A stretch of DNA of 64,000 nucleotides from Sphagnum magellanicum. Taxonomy: Eukaryota > Streptophyta > Sphagnopsida > Sphagnales > Sphagnaceae. Within the stretch, counting starts at the first letter, position 1; each line of letters starts with the position of its first letter. The DNA lies in the NCBI GenBank assembly GCA_021904315.1, contig CM038925.1, positions 8,620,501 through 8,684,500 on the forward strand, read 5' to 3'. The position numbers were made by a program, and so were the translations under genes. Under the pieces are notes generated by a model. It was given only the letters and a program-made list of their open reading frames with translations, made no database searches and was not told the origin of the DNA. Positions 25,952-35,992 of this stretch are shown piece by piece.

Positions 25952-26826
25952 GAAAACATCCCGATCGAGGAGGTGTTTGAGCAGCTGAGATGTACAAAGG
26001 AAGGTCTCACCACAGATGAAGGAAATAACCGTCTTGCCATCTTTGGCTCTAACAAGCTTGAGGAGAAAGTGGTACCGTTTACGAATTCTTCCTTCTTTTG
26101 CCACTTCAACTTTTGTTTTTTTTCTAGAGGGATATCTGGGCATATAGAAGAAGCTTCAAGGAGATGATCCAAGATGTCAAAATTTCTCCTTAGTAATTTC
26201 ACCATTGCATTGCATAATTTCTGATTTCAAATTCAGGAAATTTTGGGGGTAACAGATAATCCCCAAACAGTTTGTGCTATGATGCCATCCTTAAACAATG
26301 GGTTTTGTTTGAAAAGATTTTTAGAATCTTCAAAATCTTTGCCTTGGTCAATTTTATTTTAGAATGGTAGAATCATAATATTTCCACTAACCTAATTGCA
26401 GAACCATTGAAGTTGAAGGACATCAATTGTTAGTTGTACACCAACTTCCCATGAGTGTAGTTAGAGTGACATCTTTACTCTTTTATTTTTCTTCTCTCCA
26501 CTAACCCAATTGCAGAACCATTGAAGTTGAGGGACATCAATTGTTGGTTGTACACCAACTTCCCATGAGTATAGTTAGAGTGACATCTTTACACTTTTAT
26601 TTTTCTTCTGCAGATTTGCTATCTTTTTCCCTTCCTGCTTTGATTCTTTGGGAATTTTTTCTGAGACACAGTCTAGATCAGGCTTCTGTGCTGAGATTTT
26701 TGTGACTCTTCTTAATGCTTTTATGCAGGAAAACAAGTTCCTCAAATTTCTGGGTTTCATGTGGAACCCATGTCATTGGTTATGGAAGTTGCCACACTGA
26801 TGGCTATTCTGTTAGCCAATGGACAA
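25952..26826 (+). pseudogene. Plasma-membrane H+-ATPase gene fragment (two exons and intron)
   Basis: Plant plasma-membrane H+-ATPases (P-type, AHA family) start with a short cytosolic actuator-side segment followed by membrane span 1. The exon at 25952-26068 encodes 39 residues including '[19 protein letters not shown]' and '[12 protein letters not shown]', a near-exact family match. The exon at 26729-26826 encodes 'ENKFLKFLGFMWNP' and, after a one-base loss, 'SLVMEVATLMAILLANG', which is the first membrane span. Acceptors (cag) and donors (gt) are kept at both exons, so the fragment came from genomic DNA, not from mRNA. No other part of the roughly 950-residue gene is nearby. The fragment stops 114 bp before a Helitron helicase exon in the same orientation, so capture by, or fusion to, the Helitron is likely. 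Confidence 0.88.
26384..26610. repeat. 114-bp tandem duplication inside the captured H+-ATPase intron
   Basis: A unit beginning 'ccactaacc.aattgcagaacc' occurs at 26384 and 26498. Both run through 'ttgtacaccaacttcccatg' to 'ttttatttttcttct', with only a handful of differences. It lies wholly within the intron between the two H+-ATPase exons. Confidence 0.9.
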
Positions 26827-26940
26827 GTATGGTGATCTATCTTTTTTATTTGGTTCTTGCTTTCATGTTATCATTGGTTTTGTTTTGTTTGTTTTGTTTG
26901 TGTTTTCTCCTGTCTTTTTCATTTTTGGCTTTGATTACAG

Positions 26941-28776
26941 TTTTGTGCGAAATTCAAATCAGCATGCATTGCACTTGGTTTGTATGACTCGGATGACGAG
27001 TGGAATGCCTGCTTGGAAGAAGCAGTTGGCATGCGAACAGGTGCGCAATTGCGGTCTTTGTTTGTGACCATCTTGGCCTTTGGCGTTCCAAGTGAGTCGT
27101 GCATGCTTTGGGACAAATACAAGGAACACATTTGCGATGACTACAAGGTAGCATTGCAACGTCGCGGTATAGTGGAATCGTCCATTGAGCAAATTGAGAG
27201 TTGGGCACTGCATTCCTTACAAGATGTGCTTGCCAAATTTAGCAAAACTCTCGAGGATTTTGGCCTTCCTACCCCATCTGTTGCCTTTGATCGGTTAGAG
27301 ACCAATCGCTTGCTTGAGGTGGAGCGCGACTACAATGTCGAGGTCTTGCAAGCCGAGGTGGTTATGGCCATTGAGAGCCTCAATGATGGGCAACATGCAG
27401 CCTACAATGGCATAATTGATGCATATGCTGCCCATCACGCTAAAGTCATCTTTATCGATGGCCCTGGTGGAACGAATAAGACCTACATCGAAAACTTGAT
27501 TTTGAACGTTGTGCGTTCGCGTGGCGATATTGCACTTGTTATCGCCTCTTCAGGCATTGCAACGCTTCTGCTTTCAGGAGGGCGAATGGCCCACTCATAC
27601 TTGAAAATCCTGATCGCGCTCGACTGTACGTCCTTCTGCTATATTTGTAAGCAGGATGATTTAGCGGTGCTAATTCGTCAAACAAAGCTCATCCTTTGGG
27701 ATGAAGCTCCTATGACTAATAAGCTTGCTTTTGAAGCGGTGGATCGAACTCTGTGTGACCTTACAAACAGGAACGAACCCTTTGGTGGCATTGTTTTCGT
27801 CATGTCAGGGGACTTTCGCCAAGTCCTTCCAGTCATCCCCCGAGGATCCCATGCAGACATTGTTTTTGCATCAATAAAAAACTCCTACCTATGGGAATTT
27901 GTTGAGGTATTCCATCTTTCATAAAATATGCGGGCCAATGATGCTGTTGTTGTTCACCTTGATTTTGGGAATCGCACTTTTGCAGACTGGCTTCTTTGTC
28001 TTAGCAACAACGAACTAGAAACCATCGATGAGGACTACATCAAGTGTCCAGACATGATGGTACTCCCTCCTGCGGATACACAAGCCATGGTTGTGGCCAT
28101 TTACCTTCGACTACACGAGGGCTAGGCCACAAACGAATATTTGCATGAACGTGTGATTTTGGCTCTTTGCAACAAGGAGGTTTTGTTAATAAACGCAATG
28201 GTTTTAAGCTACCTTCCAAACGCACAAGTCAACTTCCTCAGTGCGGATTCCGCAGAGGATATGGAAGTGGCGAACACATACCCTTCCGAGTTTCTCAACA
28301 CTTTGGAAGTTAGTGGCATGCCTTCACACAAGCTGCTGCTCAAGATTGGCGCACCAATGATTCTGCTGCGCAATCTTGACCCATTGGCTGGGTTGTGTAA
28401 TGGGACGCGCTTGATTGTTTGACGCTTCACGATGCGAGTCGTTGAGGTTGAGATCATCACAGGAAAAGGGGCTGGTAATGTGGCCTTTATCCTGTGCATT
28501 AAGTTCATTTCCAATAACAGCGGTTTGCCATTTACATTTGCAAGGAAGCAATTTCCTTTGCGGCTGGCTTATGCCATGACTATTAACAAGTCTCAAAGGC
28601 AGACCCTCTCTCATGTTGGCCTTCATCTCGGAGATGATGTTTTTTCGCATGGCTAACTTTACGTTGCCTTTTCACGTGCCAAGGCACCAGCGAACATCAA
28701 AGTTCTACTGCCAAACACTGTGCATGGCCGGAGTGGCCTTATGTGCAATGTTGTGTACGAAGAAGCCCTCCTTTGA
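26941..28776 (+). pseudogene. Helitron PIF1-type helicase, truncated and broken
   Basis: The longest open part (26980-27924) and following pieces give the helicase half of a plant Helitron Rep-helicase. Recognisable are motif I region 'FIDGPGGTNKTYIEN', motif Ia 'VIASSGIATLLLSGG', motif II 'LILWDEAPM', motif III 'FVMSGDFRQVLPV', then 'YPSEFLNTLEVSGMPSHKL', 'AYAMTINKSQRQTLSHVG' and 'YVAFSRAKAPANIKVL', with a stop at 28774-28776. The Gly before Lys in motif I is Asn. Four in-frame stops (for example where the family has 'QNMR' and 'HGQLY') show it is dead. The Rep/HUH half is missing: sequence starts at 'FKSACIALGLYDSDDEW', right after an ag acceptor at 26939-26940. It matches the complete Helitron at 36.6-41.9 kb but is a different, distant copy. 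Confidence 0.88.
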
Positions 28777-28825
28777 GGAAAGAATGAAGCTTCCCCTAAC
28801 TCCACTTGGTACGGACAGTGGCTAC

Positions 28826-29019
28826 GGAATGGGAAAGAAATAAACCAAGAAGAAGAAAAAAAAAAACCTTTGGACAAAGGATATGATTGACGTAAAGACT
28901 ACGAAATGGGAAAGAAATAAACCAGGAAGAAGAAGAAAAAAAAACCTTAGGACAAAGGATATGACTAACGTAAAGACAAGTATATACCTTTGGACAAAAG
29001 ATGTGACTAACATAAGGTG
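28826..29019. repeat. 79-bp tandem repeat after the helicase, about 2.4 copies
   Basis: Units begin 'aatgggaaagaaataaacca' near 28828 and 28907. Each continues through an A-rich stretch to 'cctt.ggacaaaggatatga' and 'taaaga'. A third, partial unit starts near 28987. A related 'gggaa.gaaataaaccagga' lies at 29788, so the unit is also dispersed. Confidence 0.85.
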
Positions 29020-29292
29020 TCACGTGTGGTGCTATTAGGAACAAGAGTTTGGGGAACTTATGGGAACATATTTAGCGCACCATTGGTTGGTTTCAGAAAC
29101 TGTTGTTGTGAACAAAAAAAATACCACTGTGGGGGTGGGTATTTGATTTTTTTATAATACCCATATGCTCTGACTATTTGGAAGAAAAAAAACAAAATGA
29201 AAAAACCATTGGTTCTGGGTATTTAAAAAAATTTAGAATCAAAAGAATCACTGGGTTAGGGTATTTCATTAAAAAAACAAAATCACAGAATC

Positions 29293-29505
29293 ATTAAAGA
29301 ACCGGAGTGGGAAATGCAAAGGACCGGCCGAGGGGGATCAACAGGTTAAAGAACCAGAGTGGGAAATGCGAAGGACCGGCCGGGGGGGGCTCGACAGGTT
29401 AAAGAACCGGAGTGGGAAATGCGAAAGACCGGCCGGGGGGGGCTCAACAGGTTAAAGAACCGGAGTGGGAAATGCGAAGGACCGGCCGGGGGGGCTCGAT
29501 GTCTC
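29293..29505. repeat. 55-bp GC-rich tandem repeat, four copies
   Basis: Units start with 'ttaaagaaccggagtgggaa' near 29293, 29346, 29401 and 29454. They contain 'aaggaccggccgggggg' and end 'ctcgacagg'. The array stands out as GC-rich in AT-rich surroundings. The last unit runs straight into the next copy of module R. Confidence 0.9.
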
Positions 29506-29507
29506 GT

Positions 29508-30030
29508 CATCCGTCCTCTGTCCATCCATCCGATCGTCCATGTGAATAATAATTTAAGATGATGATGTTGTTATTGCTGCAGAAATGTTGTAAGTTAGCC
29601 AATAGCACCTGGGTGTTTAACCCATAAAGGAAGAATGAAGCCTCCCCTGAATCCGTGCGTCTCGTCATCCGTCCTTTGTCCATCCGTCCGGTCGTCCATG
29701 CGGATGGATACCCTGAAAGCTCCGAGGTTGCCAGCTGCACACCATCCCTCTGCTGAGTCTGACACTGCAGCTTTCTGCCCACCAAGAATGGGAAGGAAAT
29801 AAACCAGGAATGAAATAATAATAATTTAAGATGATGATGTTGTTGTTGCAGAAACGTTGCAAGTTAACCAATAGCACCTGGGTGTTTAACCCATATGCTT
29901 TGCCCAAAGTTCAAACTCCCCTATAAATAAACTATAATCCAAGGGTGCACATTTGTTTCTATTTTGCATTTGGGGGTCCAAAGAGGTACTTCTATTGGGG
30001 GCATGCCCCAAAGTTCCAAAACAATGAAAC
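29508..30030. repeat. Repeat module R, right copies (nested direct duplication)
   Basis: 'ctcgtcatccgtcct.tgtcc' occurs near 29511 and 29669. 'aataataatttaagatgatg' followed by 'tagcacctgggtgtttaacc' occurs near 29544-29625 and 29816-29893. The string 'gggggtccaaagaggtactt' recurs at 29970, as in the left copy at 25541-25727. The stretch is built from two staggered direct copies plus the distal end of the module. Confidence 0.85.
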
Positions 30031-30185
30031 TATAGAGGCTCCCCAAGATAGAAGGCTTCTATATCTTTGACTACACACTCAAAACCAACCAAATATATTT
30101 GATAATTTTATCTTTTTTTTCTCTTTCCCCCCCCCCCTCCCTCCTCACTTTTGGGGGACTTCACAGTGTCCGAAGGTCACGGGTA

Positions 30186-30260
30186 CCCACTAGTACTCTA
30201 TAATGAATCTAAACACAATATCAGACTTGCCTTGGTAGACAAGGCCAATAAAACCCTGAT
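30186..30260. repeat. Dispersed repeat family A, terminus only (copy 3)
   Basis: 'actctataatgaatctaaac', 'acaatatc' and 'ttgccttggtagacaaggcc' match the right end of the foldback at 36500-36557. Only the terminal 75 bp are present, about 600 bp upstream of the charged-repeat gene's start codon. Confidence 0.8.
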
Positions 30261-30708
30261 CCCGGCCCCACGAAACGCAACGCCAGTCAAAGCCCACATC
30301 CCCAGAAAGATGGCCTGTTTTGTCCCTCGGGACTTTGTCCACACGCGGCCGCCCGCCCCCATCACGGCCACCCCGGGCCCCCATCTCTTCTCTGACCGAG
30401 CCAGCGCTCGATCGATCGCTCGCTCGCTCGCTCAATCGCAGAGCGGATCAGCTCTCGCGCAGGGATACATCCAAGTGCATCTCCGAAGAAGTTTTTTGTT
30501 CTTTTTTTTTTGGTCCCTTTGTCTTTTGGTGAATGTCGACCATTTCTGAGTCTTGCTAGATTACCCCAGTGCAGTGCCTGCACTCTGTCCCCACTCTCAA
30601 GTCGCCAAAAGATTTGGCAGCCATTTGGTGCTTTCGGCGGCCGGGCACCAAGAGCTTGCTGGTTCTGAGTCTGACTTGGGATTTGCTTAGCTCCTGTACG
30701 TGTTGTAT

Positions 30709-30720
30709 GTATAAAAAGCT
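30709..30720 (+). promoter_or_regulatory. Likely TATA box of the charged-repeat gene
   Basis: 'tgtataaaaagc' lies about 125 bp upstream of the ATG at 30841. Plant TATA boxes sit about 30 bp before transcription start, which would give a 5' leader near 100 bases. The preceding 30240-30700 stretch is GC-rich relative to the window and carries a 'gatcgatcgctcgctcgctc' simple repeat near 30410-30440. Confidence 0.5.
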
Positions 30721-30840
30721 AGATGTCATGTACTAGACTAGTGCAGAAAGTGTATGAGAAATTTTGCTGAAATTAGTAGAGTCAGTTTTTGATCAGCTAG
30801 TTGGAGTGTTGCCTGCTATTGCTGCCGGAGTGCAAGAATC

Positions 30841-32846
30841 ATGAGTAGTAGTGCGACAATGGAGCCTGCAGCTGCAGATGATAGTGCAGGATCAGCGCAG
30901 CAGCTTGGCTCTCATGGGGACCATGCAGGTGATGCCGATAACGGCCTTAGTGGAATTGTTGGTGATGGTGCTGGAGAAACGAAGGACGAGCTGAAACCAG
31001 ATCAAATCCGTGCGCCTGTCGTGTACCCGGGGGAGGTGGAAAACAAGAATTTCGTGAACCGCTCGGAAGTGACAGGAGAAGGACCCGCCTATATCCCCGA
31101 CCCCGACGGACCCAACGCCCGTTTTCTCGTAAGTCCCGTGACGCTAGTCTTATGATCTCCCAGCAGCTAGACTTGAGTCTTGACAGGTAAACTTGACGCT
31201 GCACTAGTGCTAAGGACCTGCTTCAAGAGATTGTAATTCTTTGTTTGCACAAGCAGTTTTAATCTTGAAGATTCTAATTTCTTCATCGACTGGTGCGGTA
31301 CGAGCAATTCTTTATATACAGATCATATGGTCCGGGTCACCTGCTTGAGTTTTTGCAGCCCAAGGAATATGAGACGCGGGTGGAAGTCATCCAGAAGTTC
31401 CCAGAGATGAAGATAATTGAGGAGACTGTGTTCATCAAGGAAGTCTACTACGAGGAGAGGACAATCACTGTACCTCGAACCAAGGTGATCATGGAGGAAA
31501 ATGTGGTAATTGACAAGGTTCCTGTCATCCGGCAGGTCCCTAAGACCAGGATTGAGATTGTGCACAGGTAAGATCAGCTCGAGTCTAGTACTAGGCAAAT
31601 TTATGCATGCTTGCTCCTCGTCAACTCCATGAGCGGTTGGTGTCGACTGCAGCAAGCCTGCGACAAAATTATCAGTCGAGGACTGCAGCAACACTAGCTA
31701 GCTAGAATAAATTTCCAAATTGGGTAGTAATTACCAGGCGCTTGATGTCCACAAGCAATCCATCATGATGTGGCTTTTTCGATCCTTGTGCAGAATTGTG
31801 GAAGAGCCCCGGGAGATCACCGAAATGGTAGAAGTCGTGGAGTACATGGAGATTCCGAGGGTAGAGAAAACGCCCAGGATCATCACCGAGGACGTGTTGG
31901 AGACTGTGTCAGTTCCGGTTGTGAGGGAGGTGCCTCTTACACGCCAGATCGAGGTCCCCACCGGAAAGTGAGTATCTTTACATCCATCTCCACCGATGCT
32001 CAGTATGCGTGGCCCTGCACAGGAAATCTTGGATGAGGTGTAGCAGTCACGTCCAGTACTGGATCCACTTCTCTAACCCTGGAAAAACCATAGCTTCCAA
32101 GGTCCTGGAGGACCCCTGAAAGAAGAGTCTAATAAACACAGTTACATCGTAATTTATGGACTGCTCCCTGTTTCTGATTGGGCTAGATAGTTTGATCGGT
32201 CCAGGTGGTTTGCTATTAGTACTCTCCCCACCTATTTGCAGTCCCAATTTTAGTTTTATGCCTGGGTTGGAAGAAAAGTAAATAACTAAAACTTGGATGT
32301 GAGAAATATTTTTGCAGGTTCACATACTGAGCACCGCTGGAGATGCTCTTATATATATATGTTTGCGTTCTTCATGGGCATAGCTTAGTCTGAGTCCACA
32401 GATCTTAAATTCGTAAAGAAGAGTTCGAGATTAACTTGATCATCTGATCATGTCTAATTTTGCAATTGATTCTTCTTCTTCTTCTTCACAATTGCAGCTA
32501 CATCGAGAAACTCCACAACAGATATACAGCTCCAGGGGACATGAATCTGCTACGCAATTTGGAGAGAAAGGTGGCCGCCAAGCTCAACGACGGTCTTCAC
32601 AGAAACTTGAGCAACAACAACTCCGAGTCGGTTTCATCATCCGGTCGACAATATCATGCAGCAGATTCAGAAGCTGCTGCTGAAGTTTCTACTACTACTG
32701 AAGCAGCACACACTCCTCCCCATTCTAACGGATCTTCAGAGATTAGTGCGACGACGTCCGCGCGGCAGACGACGACGCCCAAGAAAGGTCTCTTGAAGAG
32801 GCTGGAGCACAGGTTCTCCAGCTCCCACGGACATACGGTCGTATAA
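30841..32846 (+). CDS. Val/Glu/Pro charged-repeat protein (alveolin/articulin-like composition), four exons
   Basis: Function unknown. Exons 30841-31128, 31305-31567, 31794-31967 and 32498-32846 join in phase into 357 codons plus a stop, a model from splice sites only. Residues 1-96 are acidic and low-complexity, ending with 'GPAYIPDPDGPNARFL'. Residue 104 starts 'YGPGHLLEFLQPKEYE'. Residues 117-240 are a run of short charged beta-like repeats rich in V, E, I, R and P, such as 'VPVIRQVPKTRIEIV' and 'VPVVREVPLTRQIEVP'. Residues 244-270 ('YIEKLHNRY..', 'LLRNLERKVAAKL') look helical. The Ser/Thr-rich tail ends in 'GLLKRLEHRFSSSHGHTVV'. Such V/P/E repeats are the hallmark of alveolins, articulins and related membrane-skeleton proteins of protists; a cortical or cytoskeletal role is inference only. 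There is no signal peptide or membrane span. Exon 2 needs the acceptor ACGAG|C at 31304; the stronger ATACAG at 31321 is out of phase. Intron 3 holds a MITE remnant. Confidence 0.72.
32122..32350. mobile_element. Tourist-like MITE remnant in intron 3
   Basis: From 'ctccctgtttctgatt' (32163) to 'gagcaccgctggagatgctc' it matches the better-preserved element at 43578-43972. The right end is the inverted form of that element's left terminus (gagcatctccag). The left half is diverged and its end is uncertain. It lies inside the third intron of the charged-repeat gene. Confidence 0.65.
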
Positions 32847-33175
32847 TACCAAAAATACGTACGTATCTCTACAACCAAATTTGACACACAACAGTATACA
32901 TATCTACAATACAGTATACTGTATAATACAGTATTTTCTGTACAACCATTTGACCATGCCGTATGTGTTCTCACATAGTATATAGGTCTTTTGAGAGGCT
33001 CCAGAACCGGATCTCGAGCTCACCCATGGTCATACTGACGTACAGTACAACAATACGTAGCGTATGTCTACAACCATGTGACATACCTTGTTTCTGGCGA
33101 TACAGTACGGTCTAATGCAGTATGTCTACAGCCATTTGATCATACCGTATGTGTTCTCACATCGTATATACTTCC
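32788..33175. repeat. Tandem duplication of last-exon end and 3' flank
   Basis: Unit 1 (32788-32985) covers the last codons ('..LKRLEHRFSSSHGH..') and the 3' flank with 'acgtacgta.ctctacaacc', 'gtatactgtataatacagta' and 'ccgtatgtgttctcacat'. Unit 2 (from about 32988) repeats this: 'tcttttgagaggctccagaa', 'tctcgagctcacccatgg', 'cgtatgtctacaacca' and again 'ccgtatgtgttctcacat'. The duplicated coding part is no longer in an intact frame. Confidence 0.8.
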
Positions 33176-33179
33176 GTAT

Positions 33180-34455
33180 TAGACATATTATGAATACTTG
33201 GCCATGGTCACCTCCTGCCCCCTTCTCATGTACAATTTTTTTTTAGGGTCAGAAAAATTTGAAAATTATTGATCATTCATAAATTGGGTTTTCATCACGA
33301 GTTTTGTACAAATTAAATTAAATGGAATGAATGTAGTGTTGATGCAATTGGGTTTCGATTGCATTATTTCATCTGTTTGAATAGTTTTTAAGAACACGAT
33401 ACAGCTTCTGTATAATACTAGTACAGCAATTTGGCCATCACCTCCTGCCCGGTTTTGTATATTTTTTTGTTGGTCAGAAAATTTGGACTTTGATCATCAT
33501 GAAACTTTTTTGTTTTTTGTTTTTGTTTTTTTTCCCTGGGCAGATTTTCTCCTTTTTTTAACCCAAAAATATGCTTTTGGCACCTACAAAGGATTTTTCT
33601 GAACAAAACAGCCCTAACTCACTAGATTTCAGTTTTTTTTTAAAATAAAATTTAATCACCAGATTTTTACAACTGGTTCTAATGGGTAGTCAAGATATAA
33701 AAGGAGTTTTAATCTTTTTTTAGTTTCGTATCTAGTCTATAGCCAAAATTGGCTATATCTTCTTGTTGATGATTGCTAGTTTGGCTACATCACACCAAAA
33801 AAAAGGGGGGGGGGGGTTCCCCTTTGAGAGCATGACAAATTCTCTTTCATATTTTCTCATCAATTTTTAAAATGTTGTACCAATATTTTAATCACCCAAA
33901 CCATCACCCAAAGTTCAAACACCACCCCAAGTGTCCCCTTGAACTCCCAGAAAGCAAGTACCCTACTCAAAGTGCAAATTTTAAATAGCAAAAAAATTGA
34001 GTTTGGATCTTCAAATACTATGCATCACATGGCTTAGTAGTGAATTAGCACTTCAAACTACTTGCAAGTTGGGAATGTATCCCATCACATAGCTTATCAA
34101 TGCCATGCTCTCATGCCCTTGAATGCATGTTTAGAATTTTGGATATTTGAAAAAAAAACTAATTTGTGGGTTCCAACTTCCAAGCCAAGTTAAGTCCTTA
34201 CTTGACCAAACTAGGGACAAAGTGGGGTGTTAAGTTAAGGTGACCAAATGTGTCATGTTGAATCCAAGCCCAAAAACCAAGTAGGTGAATGGGTCAGACC
34301 CACAAGTACCTAATCCGAGCTTTGTTGGGAATTCCACCACTTCTTGTGGTGATTAGTTACACACTTTGTATTACATTTTGTTAGGTGGGCACAAAAGTTG
34401 ATTATGCCATGGGTGAAGAGAAAATAAATTAATCATTTAAAATTTATTTTTTAAA
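33180..34455. other. AT-rich intergenic, no gene seen
   Basis: A 13-base G run lies near 33806-33820. A block 'ggccat..tcacctcctgcc' through 'ggtcagaaaa.tttg' occurs at 33200-33262 and again at 33430-33490, a further local duplication. No coding domain was found. Confidence 0.5.
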
Positions 34456-34830
34456 GGCATTGAATGAAAAATCCTGATTGGTTAGATTTTTTATTTTTTT
34501 TCTGCAATTATTTTTTCTGCAATAAAATATTTTTTTAAAAAAAAGAGAAATTGGGAGGAGTGTTGGCATTTCTTTTTCAAATTTTTTGAGATTATTATTT
34601 TGAGGCATTGATTACAGAACCATGATTGGTTAGAATTTATTCAAATGCTTTTCTGTAATTATTTTCTATGTAATAAAAAAAATTAAATAAAAAATTAAAT
34701 TGGAGGGAATGTTGGCATTTCCGTCCAAAATTTTTTATCTTAAATTTGTTTTTTTGAGGCATTGATTGTAGAACCATGATTGGGTGAAATTTTTAATTTT
34801 AATTTTTTTGTGTGATCATCCATGGTGATC
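34456..34830. repeat. About 150-bp tandem repeat, 2.5 copies
   Basis: Units start with 'ggcattga' at 34456, 34604 and 34758. Each continues with 'tgattggttag' (or 'tgattgggtg'), then an AT-rich stretch, then 'gaggag.gttggcatttc'. The third copy is partial. Confidence 0.8.
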
Positions 34831-35990
34831 CTACTTGCTGAAACGAAGAAAGTGAAAAATGTACAAACAAAAAAATAAAGGAAAGTATGAAGATAAAAGA
34901 ATCCTCAACCCTAAACCAGTAGTTTTTAAAAAAAAATTTAACCTAAATTTTCAACTTAAAAGCCAATATTTACATAAAATAAAAAAAGTTAACCTGTTTT
35001 GGTTCCATAACAATCCCAAGGAAAAAAGCATCAAGGATTATTACACAATAGATGAAAAATCTGAGGAAGTTGGCCTAGTTCCTCATGGAAAGCGTCCAAA
35101 TAAGGTGTTCCAAGCTCTCAAAAGAAAGGGGATAATGGACAAAATCTAATTGTTCAATTATTCAGGGGTTCAATTTGAAGAAAATGATAGATGTGAAAAT
35201 GAATACATAATAAATAAATAATCAATTTTCCATCATGTATGAACCTAAATCCTTCTATTCACTGGCTTGGTCTTAAATTAGTGTTGCATCACATATTATC
35301 TTTCATTTTAAAAACATTTATACTTTTTTTAAATTATCACAAAAATATTCACAATTTTTTCTTAAAACCTTATTTCCTGGGCACTTGTCTTGGAGTAGCA
35401 TTGAGTCTAATTTAATTCACTTCACATGTTTGTAGGGGAGGCAACCTATGTCTTCATGATGACAACACTAAACTTTTTTTTCATAACTTTTTTGTGATTA
35501 AGGGCAGATTTGTTTTTGAAAATGTCTTTTTTTTTATTTGCTAACCTATAATTTTGGTTGAAAAAAAGCGAATTTTCACTCCAGAACAAAAAACACTGAT
35601 GTTTAGTGTTTGATTTTTGAGTCTACATTTTTAGTTCAATCATCAATTTAACCTTAATACAATCAAATATATGTAGTATGATGTACTAGAGAACAATCCT
35701 TTTATGGTGCATTTTGTCGGGTGCACCATCACTGAGCTCCCAAGAGGAGTGTGACCCGACAAGCTCAGTGAGGTAGGAAAATGGGCTAAATTGGCAATTG
35801 AGGCCCCTTACATGGAGGGAATGAGCCAATGTGGGGCTAATTAGGATGGGAAAAGCCCTAATAAAAATTTGTTTTCATTTTAATATTATAAATATATCAC
35901 GTCCATAGACTAAGTCTTGGTCTCTACTCCAAATCTAACACTTGGTGTTATCTCCAATGTAGTCTACTGGACTGATTCAAAGCAGCCTGT
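34831..35990. other. Intergenic, no gene seen
   Basis: A 96-codon lysine-rich open frame at 34859-35149 has no recognisable domain and sits in AT-rich sequence. Near 35714-35775, inverted pairs (gtcgggt/acccgac and cactgagct/agctcagtg) could form a stem structure. Confidence 0.4.
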
Positions 35991-35992
35991 TT

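Noticed and set aside
35716-35941. Possible solo-LTR-like stretch (tgtcggg...taaca followed by ttggtgttatc)
   Set aside because: The ends and a loosely primer-site-like motif are suggestive, but no partner LTR, target duplication or internal domain was found.
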